Positions 16,321-26,500 of a DNA stretch of 64,000 nt are shown in pieces. The translations under genes were made by a program, and so were the position numbers. This stretch comes from SB11 sp965222995 (GTDB taxonomy: Bacteria; Bacteroidota; Bacteroidia; UBA8524): assembly GCA_965222995.1 (NCBI GenBank), contig OZ244977.1, forward strand, positions 3,472,001 to 3,536,000, read 5' to 3'. The stretch's first letter is position 1, and every line of letters starts with the position of its first letter. The notes beneath the pieces are model-generated. The model made no database searches. It had not been told where the DNA came from and saw nothing but the letters and a program-made list of their open reading frames with translations.

Positions 16321-17571
16321 TTAAAAATAAGTACTAAAGCCAAACAACCACGATGCAGCTCTTGCTGCGGGATTGTTTAAAATATCGGTTTGCCATTGGT
16401 AGCGATAGTTTAACCTGAATACTGTTTGCAAGGATGGGCGGAAACTAATGGATGGAGTAACAGCAAAAATATCGTCGCCAATATCGGTATTGGTTTCGGT
16501 AAATGTGCCTACATTCCAGTCCACATAGTCAAAACGGGTAGAAAAGTTAAGCACTGCATCTTCCCAGTCAAATATTTTCCGTTTCAAAATTGGTTGCACA
16601 ATATCAATAAAAGCACCTCTTTGACGGTTGCCGTATTGTTGAGTAAAGGTTTCAGGCACATCTATAAAACTAAATACACCCTCACCCACTATATAGGTGC
16701 CCGTAGATTTTATTGTAGTGTTTATATCTACAGCAAATACATCTACGCGGCGTTTTTGGTCAAGGGTTAAACCATCTGCTTCAAATGTATTGTAAACACC
16801 CCCCATGTATGAAAAACCAACTTCTCCTACCTTTCTATTTTTAATAGCAATTTTTCCTGTAACCAAAGGTCGCCCACTCGCACTTTCCTCAAACCTATCA
16901 GGGTTTTCTTTGGTAGCGGGCAAAAAGGTTTTGCTTTCTTCATTATCAATAATGCTGTTATCAAACCCGTTAGTCAAATAAAGTTCATACCCCACCACCC
17001 AGTTGCGCTTATAGGTTTTACCAAATATACCAAACCCTGCGTTCGACCATGTGGCGGGCAACATACTCACTGCAACATCGGGGCGTTCTACAAATTCCCA
17101 TTTAGGTCCATCGTGGTTTTGATTAAATGCCCCTATCGGGTTCATCATAATTCCTCCCCTAAAGTTGAACAAGGGGTGAAAGGATACATCAACCGCCGCA
17201 AACTCAATCCCGATTTCTTTTGTACCGTCTTCAAACTCAAGTTCCGAAAGAAACTTTATACGCTTGGTTATTGATGCCGACATAAATATAGTTAGCCTTC
17301 GCGCCTGAAACGACAAACCTTCCGAGACTCCGTCCTCAACACTGTATATTGAGTTTGCCTCAAGGTATCCCCCTAAGGCAACAGGCATTTTATAGGTGGT
17401 TAAAAAGGGGCGATTATACGCTGCATCCATATTCATATATGATTTTGAGGTATCGGGTGGAATACGGTTGATAATCGAGTCTAAACCTTGTGCTTTTAGG
17501 TGTGTACTGCTTATAAGCAGTAATATTACAGCCGCCGCTATTCTAAGATAGGTAGATAATAATATTCTCAT
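16321..17571 (-). CDS. Outer-membrane porin, phosphate-selective porin O/P-like
   Basis: A 416-residue outer-membrane beta-barrel. The signal peptide (residues 1-27) ends in HLKAQ. The barrel has alternating aromatic strands (RRLTIFMSASITKRIKFLSELEFED, FRLNYRYQWQTDI) and ends in F (GFSTYF), the usual terminal signal for BAM assembly. The GGIMMNPIGAFNQNHDGPKWEFVERP segment region is typical of porin O/P-like proteins. It is the third gene of the operon read from 19186 and overlaps the Rieske gene by 29 bases, so its substrate probably relates to the oxidoreductases upstream, perhaps a metal complex (inference). Confidence 0.8.
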   Translation of the reverse strand: MRILLSTYLRIAAAVILLLISSTHLKAQGLDSIINRIPPDTSKSYMNMDAAYNRPFLTTYKMPVALGGYLEANSIYSVEDGVSEGLSFQARRLTIFMSASITKRIKFLSELEFEDGTKEIGIEFAAVDVSFHPLFNFRGGIMMNPIGAFNQNHDGPKWEFVERPDVAVSMLPATWSNAGFGIFGKTYKRNWVVGYELYLTNGFDNSIIDNEESKTFLPATKENPDRFEESASGRPLVTGKIAIKNRKVGEVGFSYMGGVYNTFEADGLTLDQKRRVDVFAVDINTTIKSTGTYIVGEGVFSFIDVPETFTQQYGNRQRGAFIDIVQPILKRKIFDWEDAVLNFSTRFDYVDWNVGTFTETNTDIGDDIFAVTPSISFRPSLQTVFRLNYRYQWQTDILNNPAARAASWLFGFSTYF

Positions 17572-17983
17572 TGTCTGTTTCTGTTTTAAATGTTTTTAAG
17601 TTTTGGTCAGCAGGACCTTCCAAAACTTCCCCTTTTATTGTAAACTCACTGCCATGGCACGGGCAACTGTATATACCTCCGCCTACATTTAGCTCGCAAC
17701 CCCTGTGAGTGCACTTTAATAATGAGGCGATATAATTTTCATTATTCTGTTTGTATACGCATATTGGAAAGTCAGACTGTTCAGTCTTTACCAACACAAA
17801 ATCTCTTTCAACTTCTTTGTTTTTACGTTGTTCAATAAATTCCGACTTGGCAAACACCAACTTTCCTGCTTCCTGTTTCACTGTTGCGTAATGTATTGCC
17901 CCGCACGATTGCAAAACAACCGATGCCATAGGTATGCCTATAACCGAGTAGCAACAGGCTTTAATAAATTTCCTGCGTTCCAT
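17543..17983 (-). CDS. Rieske [2Fe-2S] lipoprotein
   Basis: A 146-residue exported Rieske protein. It has an N-terminal RRKFIK motif followed by a hydrophobic stretch and a lipobox VLQSC (Cys27), so it is likely a lipoprotein, possibly Tat-exported. The cluster ligands are visible: CTHRGC at 91-96 and CPCHGS at 107-112, giving Cys91, His93, Cys107 and His110 as iron ligands and Cys96/Cys109 as the disulfide. Fused transport helices of a cytochrome bc complex are absent. It lies between a di-haem oxidoreductase and a porin, suggesting an extracytoplasmic electron-transfer chain. No bc1 partner is nearby. Confidence 0.88.
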   Translation of the reverse strand: MERRKFIKACCYSVIGIPMASVVLQSCGAIHYATVKQEAGKLVFAKSEFIEQRKNKEVERDFVLVKTEQSDFPICVYKQNNENYIASLLKCTHRGCELNVGGGIYSCPCHGSEFTIKGEVLEGPADQNLKTFKTETDNENIIIYLS

Positions 17984-17989
17984 AGTTAT

Positions 17990-19186
17990 TTAAAGCGACT
18001 CGAGAAATTTGATTAGTTGTTTTTTCTCCTCTCCACTTAGCTGGTTGTATTGGTTTGCTGATTGTTGAGCTTCGCCGCCGTGCAATACAATGGCTTGCTC
18101 TATGCTGGTTGCCCTACCATCGTGCAACAAAAAATAGCTACCTCCTTGTGCATCTTTCGATAGACCTAAACCCCACAATGCAGGTGTTTTCCATTCTGAG
18201 GTAAGCGCAAACCCTTCGGTATAGCCATCGTCTAAACCTGCACCCATATCGTGTAAAAGTAAATCGGTATATGGATGAAATTCCACATTAGACAACTCAA
18301 CTATGGGAGATGTTCCTGTTGTTAAGGTAGGCACATGGCATTTGGCACATTCTATTTGGGTAAAAATTTGCTTGCCTGCAATTACATCTCCGTCATTTTC
18401 ATCTCTTGGTATGGGTGCTTTCAACGTTTTTAAATAAAACACCAAATCATTTACGGTTTGAGTGCTTACTTCGGGGTCAACCTCAAGTCCACTATGGACA
18501 TCAATAGGTTCAAACAATGAGGTAATGCCCATATCCTGATTGTACGCCCCTGCGGTTTGGTGTAAAAGGTCATACGCTCCTCCCTTTTTACCAAAGCGTG
18601 TAATATACTTTCCATTTTGTACGATGCTATTAGGTCGTTTTATTACATATGACGGAATTGTGTTCCAATGTGGTCGTCCACTTATTCCATCGCCATCAGC
18701 ATCATTAGGGTCGGCAAGTGCAATAATATCAGCATCGCTAACCACATCTAAAAAACCTAAGCCGGTCACTGCCGGAGCTATCAGCTCTGTAAAAGTAGCT
18801 CCAGGGGGAAGTTTTTCAGGCTCAAAACCGGGTATAGCTTTATGTTGCAGTTGTGGACCGCCAAATGATAAAAACTGGTTACCCAATGTATCGGGCTGTC
18901 CGAAACGAATAAATTTTACAAAAGGTGCGCCTTTACCATCGCCCACATGGCAACTTGCACATTGGTTGGCTACAAAAACAGGTCCTAAACCTTTGCCAAT
19001 GGTAAATACTTCGCCAAATGCTTCATCACCTCGCAAAAACCTACCCTGCTGTTCAAAGGTTAGCCCATCAATAGGTCCGTCAAGCACCTCATTTTCTTCT
19101 GGTGCTGGTGGCATTGTTTTTTCACAGGCTGTTACAAAAATGACAAAAAGATACGTGATTAAAAGGATTCTAAATTTAAGATTCAT
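17990..19186 (-). CDS. Di-haem oxidoreductase lipoprotein (DUF1111, thiol oxidoreductase-like)
   Basis: A 398-residue c-type cytochrome. A lipobox FVTAC places the lipidated Cys at 21. Two haem motifs are present: CASCH at 76-80 and CAKCH near residue 278. The overall pattern (DGDGISGRPHW, GLGFLDVV, WKTPALWGLG, LLHDGRA) matches the DUF1111 di-haem family related to MauG/cytochrome c peroxidases. Relatives in other bacteria are found with imelysin-type iron proteins and are iron-regulated. It starts an operon with the Rieske lipoprotein and porin and lies behind a DtxR-like box. The ATG at 19186 is chosen because it gives a compact lipoprotein signal; 19198 is possible. Confidence 0.87.
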   Translation of the reverse strand: MNLKFRILLITYLFVIFVTACEKTMPPAPEENEVLDGPIDGLTFEQQGRFLRGDEAFGEVFTIGKGLGPVFVANQCASCHVGDGKGAPFVKFIRFGQPDTLGNQFLSFGGPQLQHKAIPGFEPEKLPPGATFTELIAPAVTGLGFLDVVSDADIIALADPNDADGDGISGRPHWNTIPSYVIKRPNSIVQNGKYITRFGKKGGAYDLLHQTAGAYNQDMGITSLFEPIDVHSGLEVDPEVSTQTVNDLVFYLKTLKAPIPRDENDGDVIAGKQIFTQIECAKCHVPTLTTGTSPIVELSNVEFHPYTDLLLHDMGAGLDDGYTEGFALTSEWKTPALWGLGLSKDAQGGSYFLLHDGRATSIEQAIVLHGGEAQQSANQYNQLSGEEKKQLIKFLESL

Positions 19187-19208
19187 TAATAAATACAAAT
19201 AGTTAAAA

Positions 19209-19247
19209 CAAATCTAATAAAAAATTTAGGTTAGGCTAAATTTTTTA
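19209..19247 (-). promoter_or_regulatory. Promoter with DtxR/MntR-like operator
   Basis: On the minus strand TAGATTTG (19209-19216) is a -7 element 22 bases before the ATG of the di-haem gene. Directly upstream, 19218-19247 is a perfect 12-bp inverted repeat around six bases, whose centre reads TTAGCCTAACCTAA, one mismatch from the last 14 bases of the classical DtxR/IdeR box (TTAGGCTAACCTAA). This suggests repression by an iron- or manganese-loaded DtxR-family regulator. An AT-rich terminator for the gene ending at 19397 is a weaker alternative. Confidence 0.65.
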
Positions 19248-19396
19248 TTCGTAAAGGCTAAAAATCATTTTAGGTATAACTATTCTAGATCCGAAACAAG
19301 AAAATCTGATTAAAATTTGAAAAATTTAGTAGTTCTACGCTTGGTGACAGTACCTAAAATAAGGTACTAAATAAATAATCAAAGAGACTCGACTCT

Positions 19397-21343
19397 TTAC
19401 ATCCATTCCATTTTTTGCAATCGTACTGCATTTAAAATTGCTAACAATGCTACACCAACGTCAGCAAAAACAGCTTCCCACATTGTTGCTAAACCGCCTG
19501 CACCCAAAAAAAGCACTATAATTTTCACCCCAAAAGCTAAACCAATATTTTGCCATACAATTCTTCGAGTTGATTTACCAATTTCTATTGCCCTCGGAAT
19601 TTTGCTAGGCTGATCGGTTTGAATGATAACATCAGCGGTCTCAATGGCTACATCGCTACCCATGCCCCCCATAGCAATACCCACATCACTTGCTGCTAAA
19701 ACAGGGGCATCGTTAATACCATCACCAATAAAGCTCACTTTTATTTCAGGTTGTTTTTTTAGCTTTTCAACTTCTTTCAATTTGTCCTCTGGTAACAGAC
19801 CTCCTTTAGCCCAATCGATTTTTAATTCCTTCGAAATTTTCTGCGTAATGGAATCCTTATCACCAGAGAGCATTATGATTTTGGAAACACCCTCTTCTCT
19901 AATTTTTTGGATAGCCTGATGCGCATCTTCCTTCAATTCATCGGATATGGTAACATAGCCAGCAAATTTATTATCTATAGCCGAAATCAAAATAGACTCA
20001 ACAATATCTTCAATTTCCGAAGGAATTTCAATCTTGTTCGCTGCCATTAAAGCCCTATTTCCAATTAAGACAGTTTTTCCGTTAACTACTCCCTTTAATC
20101 CCTTCCCTGCAATTTCTGATACTTGGGTGGCTTTATACCCTGGTCCACCCAACTTGTACTCCTGTATTGCCTTGGCAATGGGATGTGTGGATTGTTCTTC
20201 AATAGCTATTAAGTGTTTCATAAAGTCTGCCTCTTCTAAAATTACAGACTTAATTTCTTGAATTTTAAATACACCTTTGGTAACAGTTCCCGTTTTGTCC
20301 ATAACCACTGTGTTCACTTTAGTAAGCGCGTCAAGAAAGGATGCTCCTTTAAATAGAATTCCATTTCGAGAAGCAGCACCCAACCCACCGAAATAACCCA
20401 GCGGGATAGAAATAACTAATGCACAAGGACAAGAAATCACTAAGAAAATCAGAGCACGGTATAACCAAACCTTAAATATGTAATCATCAACAAAGAAATA
20501 TGGTAAGAGCGTTAGCCCTATTGCCAAGAAAACAACAATTGGTGTGTATACTCTTGCAAACCTTCGAATAAACAATTCTGTTTTTGACTTTCTGGCGGTT
20601 GCATTTTGCACCATATCAAGGATACGAGCAATAGAGCTGTCTTTAAATTTCTTTGTGGTCTCTATTTCAATTACTCCATCAAGGTTAATGCTTCCGGCAA
20701 AAACATTTTCATCTTTAAATATGGTATCGGGTTTACTCTCGCCAGTAATAGCAGCCGTATTTAAAGAGGCTTTTTCAGATAATAAAATACCGTCTAGAGG
20801 AATTTTTTCTCCTACACGTATTTGAATTTTTTCTCCAATTTCAACAGTTTCAGGATTGACAGAAACAAAGTCGTTATTTCGATATACTAATGCTATACTT
20901 GGTCTCGCATCCAAGAGTGTTTTAATATTCCCTCTTGCTCTATTTACGGCTGCACTTTGGAATAGCTCGCCTACTTCATAAAAGAGCATCACTGCAACAC
21001 CTTCGGGATATTCGCCTATAGCGAAGGCACCCAAAGTAGCTATAGACATCAGCAAAAATTCGGTGAAGAAATCACCGTTCTTAATACTATTCCAACCCTT
21101 CTTGATAACAGGATATCCAACAGAAACGTAAGCTGCCAAATACCAAAGGATTCTTCCCCATCCTTTAAAAAACGAAACAGTATCAAAATAGTCAACAGCA
21201 ATACCAGTAACCAGCATTACAAAACTGATTGTTGCGGGCAGGTATGTTTTGAATGGGATTATTTTTTTGATACTATTATGACTATTTTCTGCTTGTTGTT
21301 CTTTTGAGTATAGCTCTCGCAAGTTCGTTTTGTTCTTTTTCAT
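19397..21343 (-). CDS. Heavy-metal translocating P1B-type ATPase (Zn/Cd/Pb type)
   Basis: A 648-residue inner-membrane ATPase. Eight membrane helices are expected. The CPC motif (ISCPCALVISIP) is near residue 301, the phosphorylated Asp is in DKTGTVTKG near residue 351, HP is in STHPIAKAI, and GDGINDAPVLA is the hinge. No N-terminal HMA domain is present; instead there is a short basic lead. CPC plus the last-helix pattern fits the Zn2+/Cd2+/Pb2+ exporters (ZntA/CadA) rather than copper ATPases. It follows the DUF3703-like gene by two bases and is downstream of a Fur/Zur-like gene and an RND efflux system, all on the same strand. Confidence 0.9.
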   Translation of the reverse strand: MKKNKTNLRELYSKEQQAENSHNSIKKIIPFKTYLPATISFVMLVTGIAVDYFDTVSFFKGWGRILWYLAAYVSVGYPVIKKGWNSIKNGDFFTEFLLMSIATLGAFAIGEYPEGVAVMLFYEVGELFQSAAVNRARGNIKTLLDARPSIALVYRNNDFVSVNPETVEIGEKIQIRVGEKIPLDGILLSEKASLNTAAITGESKPDTIFKDENVFAGSINLDGVIEIETTKKFKDSSIARILDMVQNATARKSKTELFIRRFARVYTPIVVFLAIGLTLLPYFFVDDYIFKVWLYRALIFLVISCPCALVISIPLGYFGGLGAASRNGILFKGASFLDALTKVNTVVMDKTGTVTKGVFKIQEIKSVILEEADFMKHLIAIEEQSTHPIAKAIQEYKLGGPGYKATQVSEIAGKGLKGVVNGKTVLIGNRALMAANKIEIPSEIEDIVESILISAIDNKFAGYVTISDELKEDAHQAIQKIREEGVSKIIMLSGDKDSITQKISKELKIDWAKGGLLPEDKLKEVEKLKKQPEIKVSFIGDGINDAPVLAASDVGIAMGGMGSDVAIETADVIIQTDQPSKIPRAIEIGKSTRRIVWQNIGLAFGVKIIVLFLGAGGLATMWEAVFADVGVALLAILNAVRLQKMEWM

Positions 21344-21345
21344 TT

Positions 21346-21714
21346 TTACTTGCGATACTTATCTAAAATATGGGCTAAGTCTGATGGAAGCTCCATTTTT
21401 TTTAATGGTGGCACGTTACTTCCCCCTGTATTTCCAAGTGGTACGTGGTCTATAAATGATTTCCAGCCACCAACTAATAGACGAATCAGTTGACCAACAA
21501 CTTCTTTGAGGTTTTTTTGACGAAACCCAAACTTTAACATAAGCCAGTGTGCGTAGGTATGCTCTATAGGATAAGATTGTCCTAAAATATGTGAGCGCTC
21601 AAGATGATACCAGGCTTTGATTAAGTCTCCATCTACCATGGCTGAACGGTATTGATTAAGCTCGTTTATATAAAACTCTTTTAAGTCTTTGGGGATTACG
21701 GTATTAAACTTCAT
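21346..21714 (-). CDS. DUF3703-like protein
   Basis: A 122-residue protein starting MKFNTVIPKDLKEFY. It has the pattern of the DUF3703 family: a helical core with WYHLERSHILGQSYPIEHTYAHWLML and GQLIRLLVGG, and conserved His residues that may bind metal. DUF3703 proteins occur beside metal-efflux genes. The start at 21714 is preferred because the upstream extension is atypical. It lies two bases before the P-type ATPase gene, so the two are translationally linked. The upstream 152 bases hold several TGCA-type motifs that may be Zur sites. Confidence 0.75.
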   Translation of the reverse strand: MKFNTVIPKDLKEFYINELNQYRSAMVDGDLIKAWYHLERSHILGQSYPIEHTYAHWLMLKFGFRQKNLKEVVGQLIRLLVGGWKSFIDHVPLGNTGGSNVPPLKKMELPSDLAHILDKYRK

Positions 21715-21866
21715 TACAAATAATTTTGATAATAAGTTGTCTAGCCCAAAAAATAAGCCTTGGCACAAGCCTAACAGGTTTCTTATTGTAGAAGCTATAA
21801 ACAGCTCATAGTTTTAAATTCAAGTGCAAATATTGCGGTTTAATCCGTGCAACGGAAGTGCATTTA

Positions 21867-22280
21867 TCAGCAACTGCACCTGTCGCATATCCCTTTCAAT
21901 ACCAAATTGGCATTTTCTGTGATAAAGCCTTGTGGAAGATTAATATGTGGAATTTTATGATCTGTTAAGCAAACGGTATCGTTGCAGTTATTACAGTGAA
22001 AATGAAGGTGTAAATCTTGTTCAAGATCACAATTACAGCCAGGCTCACAAAGCGCATATTTTTGAACTCCTGTTCCATCGTCTATTTGGTGTGCTATGCC
22101 TTTTTTCTCAAAAGTTTTTAAAGTTCTAAATAATGTTGTTCTATCAGCCTTTGCAAAGGCGTTTTCAATATCAGTTAATGTTATAGCTACTTCTTTTTGT
22201 GCTAAATATTTATAAATGAGCATCCGCATTGCCGTTGGGCGAACACCTCTGTTTTCTAGGGTTTTTTCAATTTCTCTCAT
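21867..22280 (-). CDS. Fur-family metalloregulator (Zur-like)
   Basis: A 137-residue regulator. The N-terminal winged helix (VRPTAMRMLIYKYL, RTTLFRTLKTFEKKGI) is followed by metal-binding segments: CEPGCNCD, HLHFHCNNCNDTVC and the final CDRCSC. The two CxxC pairs match a structural zinc site and the HxH cluster a regulatory site. The context (Zn/Cd RND and P-type ATPase genes) points to zinc sensing rather than iron. Extra cysteines at CEPGCNC are unusual. It is 18 bases from the RND adaptor gene and thus probably in that operon. Confidence 0.85.
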   Translation of the reverse strand: MREIEKTLENRGVRPTAMRMLIYKYLAQKEVAITLTDIENAFAKADRTTLFRTLKTFEKKGIAHQIDDGTGVQKYALCEPGCNCDLEQDLHLHFHCNNCNDTVCLTDHKIPHINLPQGFITENANLVLKGICDRCSC

Positions 22281-22298
22281 TCCTTACCAATATTGTTT

Positions 22299-23507
22299 TT
22301 AGTGTTCATGCTCTGCGTCTCCCTTTTTCATCTCTGCAAGCAGGTAATAGGCATTATTCCAAGCCACCTTTCTTGTTTTTTGCAATGGCTTTAACAGCTT
22401 CACCTCAACCCAACCATCATCTTTGGTTCCTACAATCACTTCCATTGGCTCCAACGTCCACTCAGCTTTTTTTTTGTTGTTTTTCTTTTGGGCGCTAAAA
22501 ATAAAAAACTTATCACCGTCTCTCACTACACCAGCTTCTGGCAGGGCATAGCTTCTCATATCATCTATCATAATTTTTCCCCTTACATACATGCCAGGGA
22601 TTAACAACCCTTCTTTGTTCTCAATCTCTGCATGAAGATGAATAGCTTTAGGGTCTTGTTCAAAGGATTTACCTACGGTATAAATGGTAGCTTCAAGCTC
22701 TTTTTCAGGCAACGATTCAACGGTAAACCTCACTTTCTGCCCTTCTTTAACCTTATGTACGTCTTTTTCAAACACCATTAAGTCTGCATGAATATGGTCT
22801 ATATTCACAATTTCAAACATTTCAGTCTGTGGTTGTACATATTGACCTGTTTTTACTTCAACTAGCCGTATGTGACCATTTATAGGGCTAACCACAGGAA
22901 CCTGGGCGTATATATCGCCTTCAAGAATTTTATCGAATCTCACCCCAATAAGGGTTAGTTGCGCTTCATATCCTTTCACCATGCCCTTCATAGACTGGTA
23001 ATCGGCTTGTGTTTTTTGAAACTCTTTTCCTGAACCTACTTTTTCTTCATAAAGTTTCTTTTGTCGCTGATATTCCTTTTCTAGATATTGAAGCTGATTC
23101 CAGCTATTCACATAGTCAGTTTGTAATTTAATAAGGTCAGGGTGGCTTAAATAGGCCAATACCTGCCCTTTTCTAACTTTATCCCCTTCTATTACCTTTA
23201 TGCTAGTGATATTGGCTCCAATAATAGCTGTAACTGTAGCTTCGTTTTGTGGAGGCACTTCAAGTTGACCGTTGGCTTCAACATAAGAATTAATATTACG
23301 GTAAGGCAATACTGCCACTTTCATAGCAAGAGATTGAAATTGTTGCTCTGAAAAATGGACTTCTTGTTCAGACTCTTCACCACTCTCATGTTCATGCTCT
23401 TTTTCCTCCTCATGGTGGGCTGATTCATTATTACTAGGGCTACCACAGGCTACAAAGAATAAACTCACAACCAAAAGTAGGATATATGTTTTTATGTATA
23501 TTTTCAT
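22299..23507 (-). CDS. RND efflux periplasmic adaptor lipoprotein (CzcB-like)
   Basis: A 402-residue membrane-fusion protein. A lipobox FFVAC puts the lipidated Cys at 21, followed by a His/Glu-rich metal-binding stretch (HHEEEKEHEHESGEE). The barrel-sandwich halves (ATVTAIIGANITSIKV, VSPINGHIRLVEV) flank a coiled-coil hairpin (YLEKEYQRQKKLYEEKV). The C-terminal end is again His-rich (DAEHEH). It should link the inner-membrane RND pump to its outer-membrane channel. The ATG at 23507 is preferred over TTG at 23522. It follows the pump-channel fusion gene by about 20 bases. Confidence 0.9.
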   Translation of the reverse strand: MKIYIKTYILLLVVSLFFVACGSPSNNESAHHEEEKEHEHESGEESEQEVHFSEQQFQSLAMKVAVLPYRNINSYVEANGQLEVPPQNEATVTAIIGANITSIKVIEGDKVRKGQVLAYLSHPDLIKLQTDYVNSWNQLQYLEKEYQRQKKLYEEKVGSGKEFQKTQADYQSMKGMVKGYEAQLTLIGVRFDKILEGDIYAQVPVVSPINGHIRLVEVKTGQYVQPQTEMFEIVNIDHIHADLMVFEKDVHKVKEGQKVRFTVESLPEKELEATIYTVGKSFEQDPKAIHLHAEIENKEGLLIPGMYVRGKIMIDDMRSYALPEAGVVRDGDKFFIFSAQKKNNKKKAEWTLEPMEVIVGTKDDGWVEVKLLKPLQKTRKVAWNNAYYLLAEMKKGDAEHEH

Positions 23508-23526
23508 TTTTCTTATTTTCAATGTG

Positions 23527-26500
23527 TTATTTATTGATAAAATATTCGATTTGAAATCTGCTATTCAAATATTGCTCAAAAGACAGCCATGCCGTTATTT
23601 CTATTTGCATGGCATCTTTAACGTTTTGTAAAAAAGTAACATAGTTAATAGCTCCCGCTCTATAGGCGGTAACTGCTGCTTTTCGCTGCTCTTTAGCTAA
23701 TGCAAGGGCTTCTGTTTCATAGTATTTCCAAGATGTTTTCCATTTATAGTAAGTTTCCAGAGCGTTTTGATAGTTGTTTTGAAGCTCTAACTGGGTTTGA
23801 TACAGGTTCTGTTCTGCAATTTGTTTCTTGATTTTTGCAGACTGCATCACTCCTTGGTTCTTCATAAAAAAAAGCGGGATAGAAATACCAGCCTGGTATT
23901 GGTAAAAGCCTGTTTCCCCACCAACTTCTTGTGTGCCGTATTGTAAATTCAGTTTTGGTAAAAAGTTAGCTTTAGCCGTGTTCACTTCTTGATTGGCAGC
24001 TTCCATTCTTCTATTAGCAATATCTAATAAAGGGTGGATTCCTAATGAATCTATGTTTATTTGTAAAGGTTGTGCCCAGGTGGTGAATGCTTCATCACTT
24101 ACGGTGAATAAAGAATCACTTACCATCCATAAATTAAATCGCTGCAAAGCAATCTGAAAATCTCTAAATGCCTGCTCTTTTTGGATGGTTATCTGTCTAG
24201 ATTGATTAGATGCGGCGAGATATGCCAGTTTTGAGGTCGCTTCAGTTTCGTACCTGATTTTAGCTGCTCTCTCAAACTTTATGAATGCTGAATCTAGTTC
24301 AATGTATAGCTCGTATTGCTTTAGTGCTGCAAACAGTTTTCCATAGCTGACTTTAACCTGGAATTCCAATTCAATTTCAGAGAGATTTAGAGCCGCATTA
24401 GCTAAGGCAATACGCTTTTTTTGTAAGCTCATCTTAGGGACTATTCCAAATACGTCTATATTTTGCTGCTGAACACCTAAGATGGTATAAACGCCTTGGT
24501 TGCCAATCAGTTCCTCTCCTCCAGTGAATATCTTTGTATTTCCCAAATCCCATGCTGTCTTCTTCAGCACTTCTTGACTTCTTATTTCTAGCTTGGCTGC
24601 CTGAATTTTTGGATATACAGACTTTGCTTTCTGTATAGCTTCTTCCAATACTATGGGAGACAAAACATCTTGTGATTGTGCTTTCAACTCACCAGTTGAA
24701 AAAAATGTAAGCCCTCCGGCAAGAAGAAATATAACAAGAGCTTTTGGCATAAGCGATTTACCCCTCTTGTGCTCCACCCAACAATATAAAATAGGAAGCA
24801 CGAAAAGTGTCAATAAAGTAGCTGTTATCATTCCGCCAATAACAACGGTAGCTAGAGGTTGTTGTACCTCTGCTCCGGCAGAGTTGGATACAGCCATTGG
24901 TAAAAAGCCCAATACATCAGTAAGTGCAGTAAGCAAAATAGGTCTTATTCGCCTTTTTGCACCTAAACGAATTCGTTCACTCAAATCAGCTAGACCCTCT
25001 TCCTTTAACTCATTCCATCCGCTTATTAATACCAGACCATTCAACACTGCTACTCCAAATAGCACAATGAAACCAACGCCTGCGGATATGCTAAACGGCA
25101 TGTCGCGTAACCATAAGGAGAAAACACCTCCAATAGCAGCTAAGGGGATTGCCATATATATCATCATAGATTGTTTAAAAGATTTTAAAGCGAAGAAAAT
25201 GAGTAAGAATATTAATCCCAATGCAATAGGAACAACTACCTGCAACCTGTTACTAGCTCGTTCAAGATTTTCAAACGCACCGCCATACCTTATATAATAT
25301 CCCGCAGGAAGTTCTAACTGTTCATCTAGCTTTTGCTGAATTTCTTTAACAAGAGATTTTATATCACGTCCCCTGACGTTAATACCAACATATGTTCTCC
25401 GATTAGTGTTATCTCTACTGATTTGCATAGGACCAGGCTGATAACTGATATCAGCTACCTCTCTCATCGGCACTTGTGAACCGTTAGGCAAATTCACATA
25501 GAGGTTTTTAAGATCATCTATATTTTTTCGGTGCTGCTCATCTAACCGAACAACCAAATCAAAACGTTTTTCTCCTTCGAATATCACCCCTGCTTTGCCA
25601 CCCGCAAAAGCTGACTGAATAATTGTATTCAAGTCTTCAATATTCAAGCCGTATTGAGCGAGTTTATGGCGGCTGTATTTGACCGTAATTTGAGGAAGTC
25701 CGGTTGTGGCTTCAGCTTTCATATCACCAATCCCTTGTGTTCCGGCTATTATTTTAGAGATTTCTTCTGCTTTAACAGCTAGGGTGTTAATGTCTTCCCC
25801 ATATAGTTTAATGGCAACATCTTCTCTAACTCCCTCCAAAAGTTCATTGAAACGCATTTCGATAGGTTGGGTAAACTCGTAATTAACACCAGGAATTTTT
25901 TCCAGTTCCTCCTTCATCATTTCCACTAATTCGTCTTTAGAATCAGTTGTTACCCATTCTTCTTTGGGAGCCATAATCACAAAGATGTCTGCCAAATCCA
26001 TTGGCATAGGATCGGTAGGCACTTCTGCCACTCCAATCCTGCTGACTATTTTCTGTGCTTCTGGGAATTTCTCTTTAACAATGCGCTCTATTTTTGTGGT
26101 GGTTTCAATGGTTTCAGATAGCGAACTACCTGGCTTTAGAATTGCGTGAAAGGCAATGTCTCCTTCGTCTAGTTGCGGAACAAACTCTCCCCCCATACGA
26201 AAAAATGTAAATGTTGCAAAACCAAGTAAAATAGCCGCTGAGGCAATAACCCATTTGGCTCTTTTCAATGCAATACTCAATATTGGTTCATAGATATTTT
26301 CAAGTCTGATTATTAAACGATCGCCCCAAGAAGTTTTGTTCTTTTTTTCCATTCGGATGAACCAAGCTGACATCATGGGGACGTATGTAAGACAAAGTAT
26401 CATAACGCCTATCATGGCAAACATGAAGGTAAGTGCCATTGGCTTGAACATCTTTCCTTCAACACCTTGTAAAGCTAGAATAGGAATAAATACAATTAAA

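Noticed and set aside
18540..19202. 220-codon plus-strand open frame
   Set aside because: It is antisense to the di-haem oxidoreductase, which has clear haem motifs; the composition is that of a shadow frame.
19218..19247. Simple terminator of the P-type ATPase gene
   Set aside because: The stem is almost all A-T, it lies 150 bases past the stop, and its centre matches a DtxR-type box next to a -7 element; an operator explains it better, though a dual role is possible.
24653..25297. 214-codon plus-strand open frame
   Set aside because: Antisense to the RND pump fusion; no domain or start signal.
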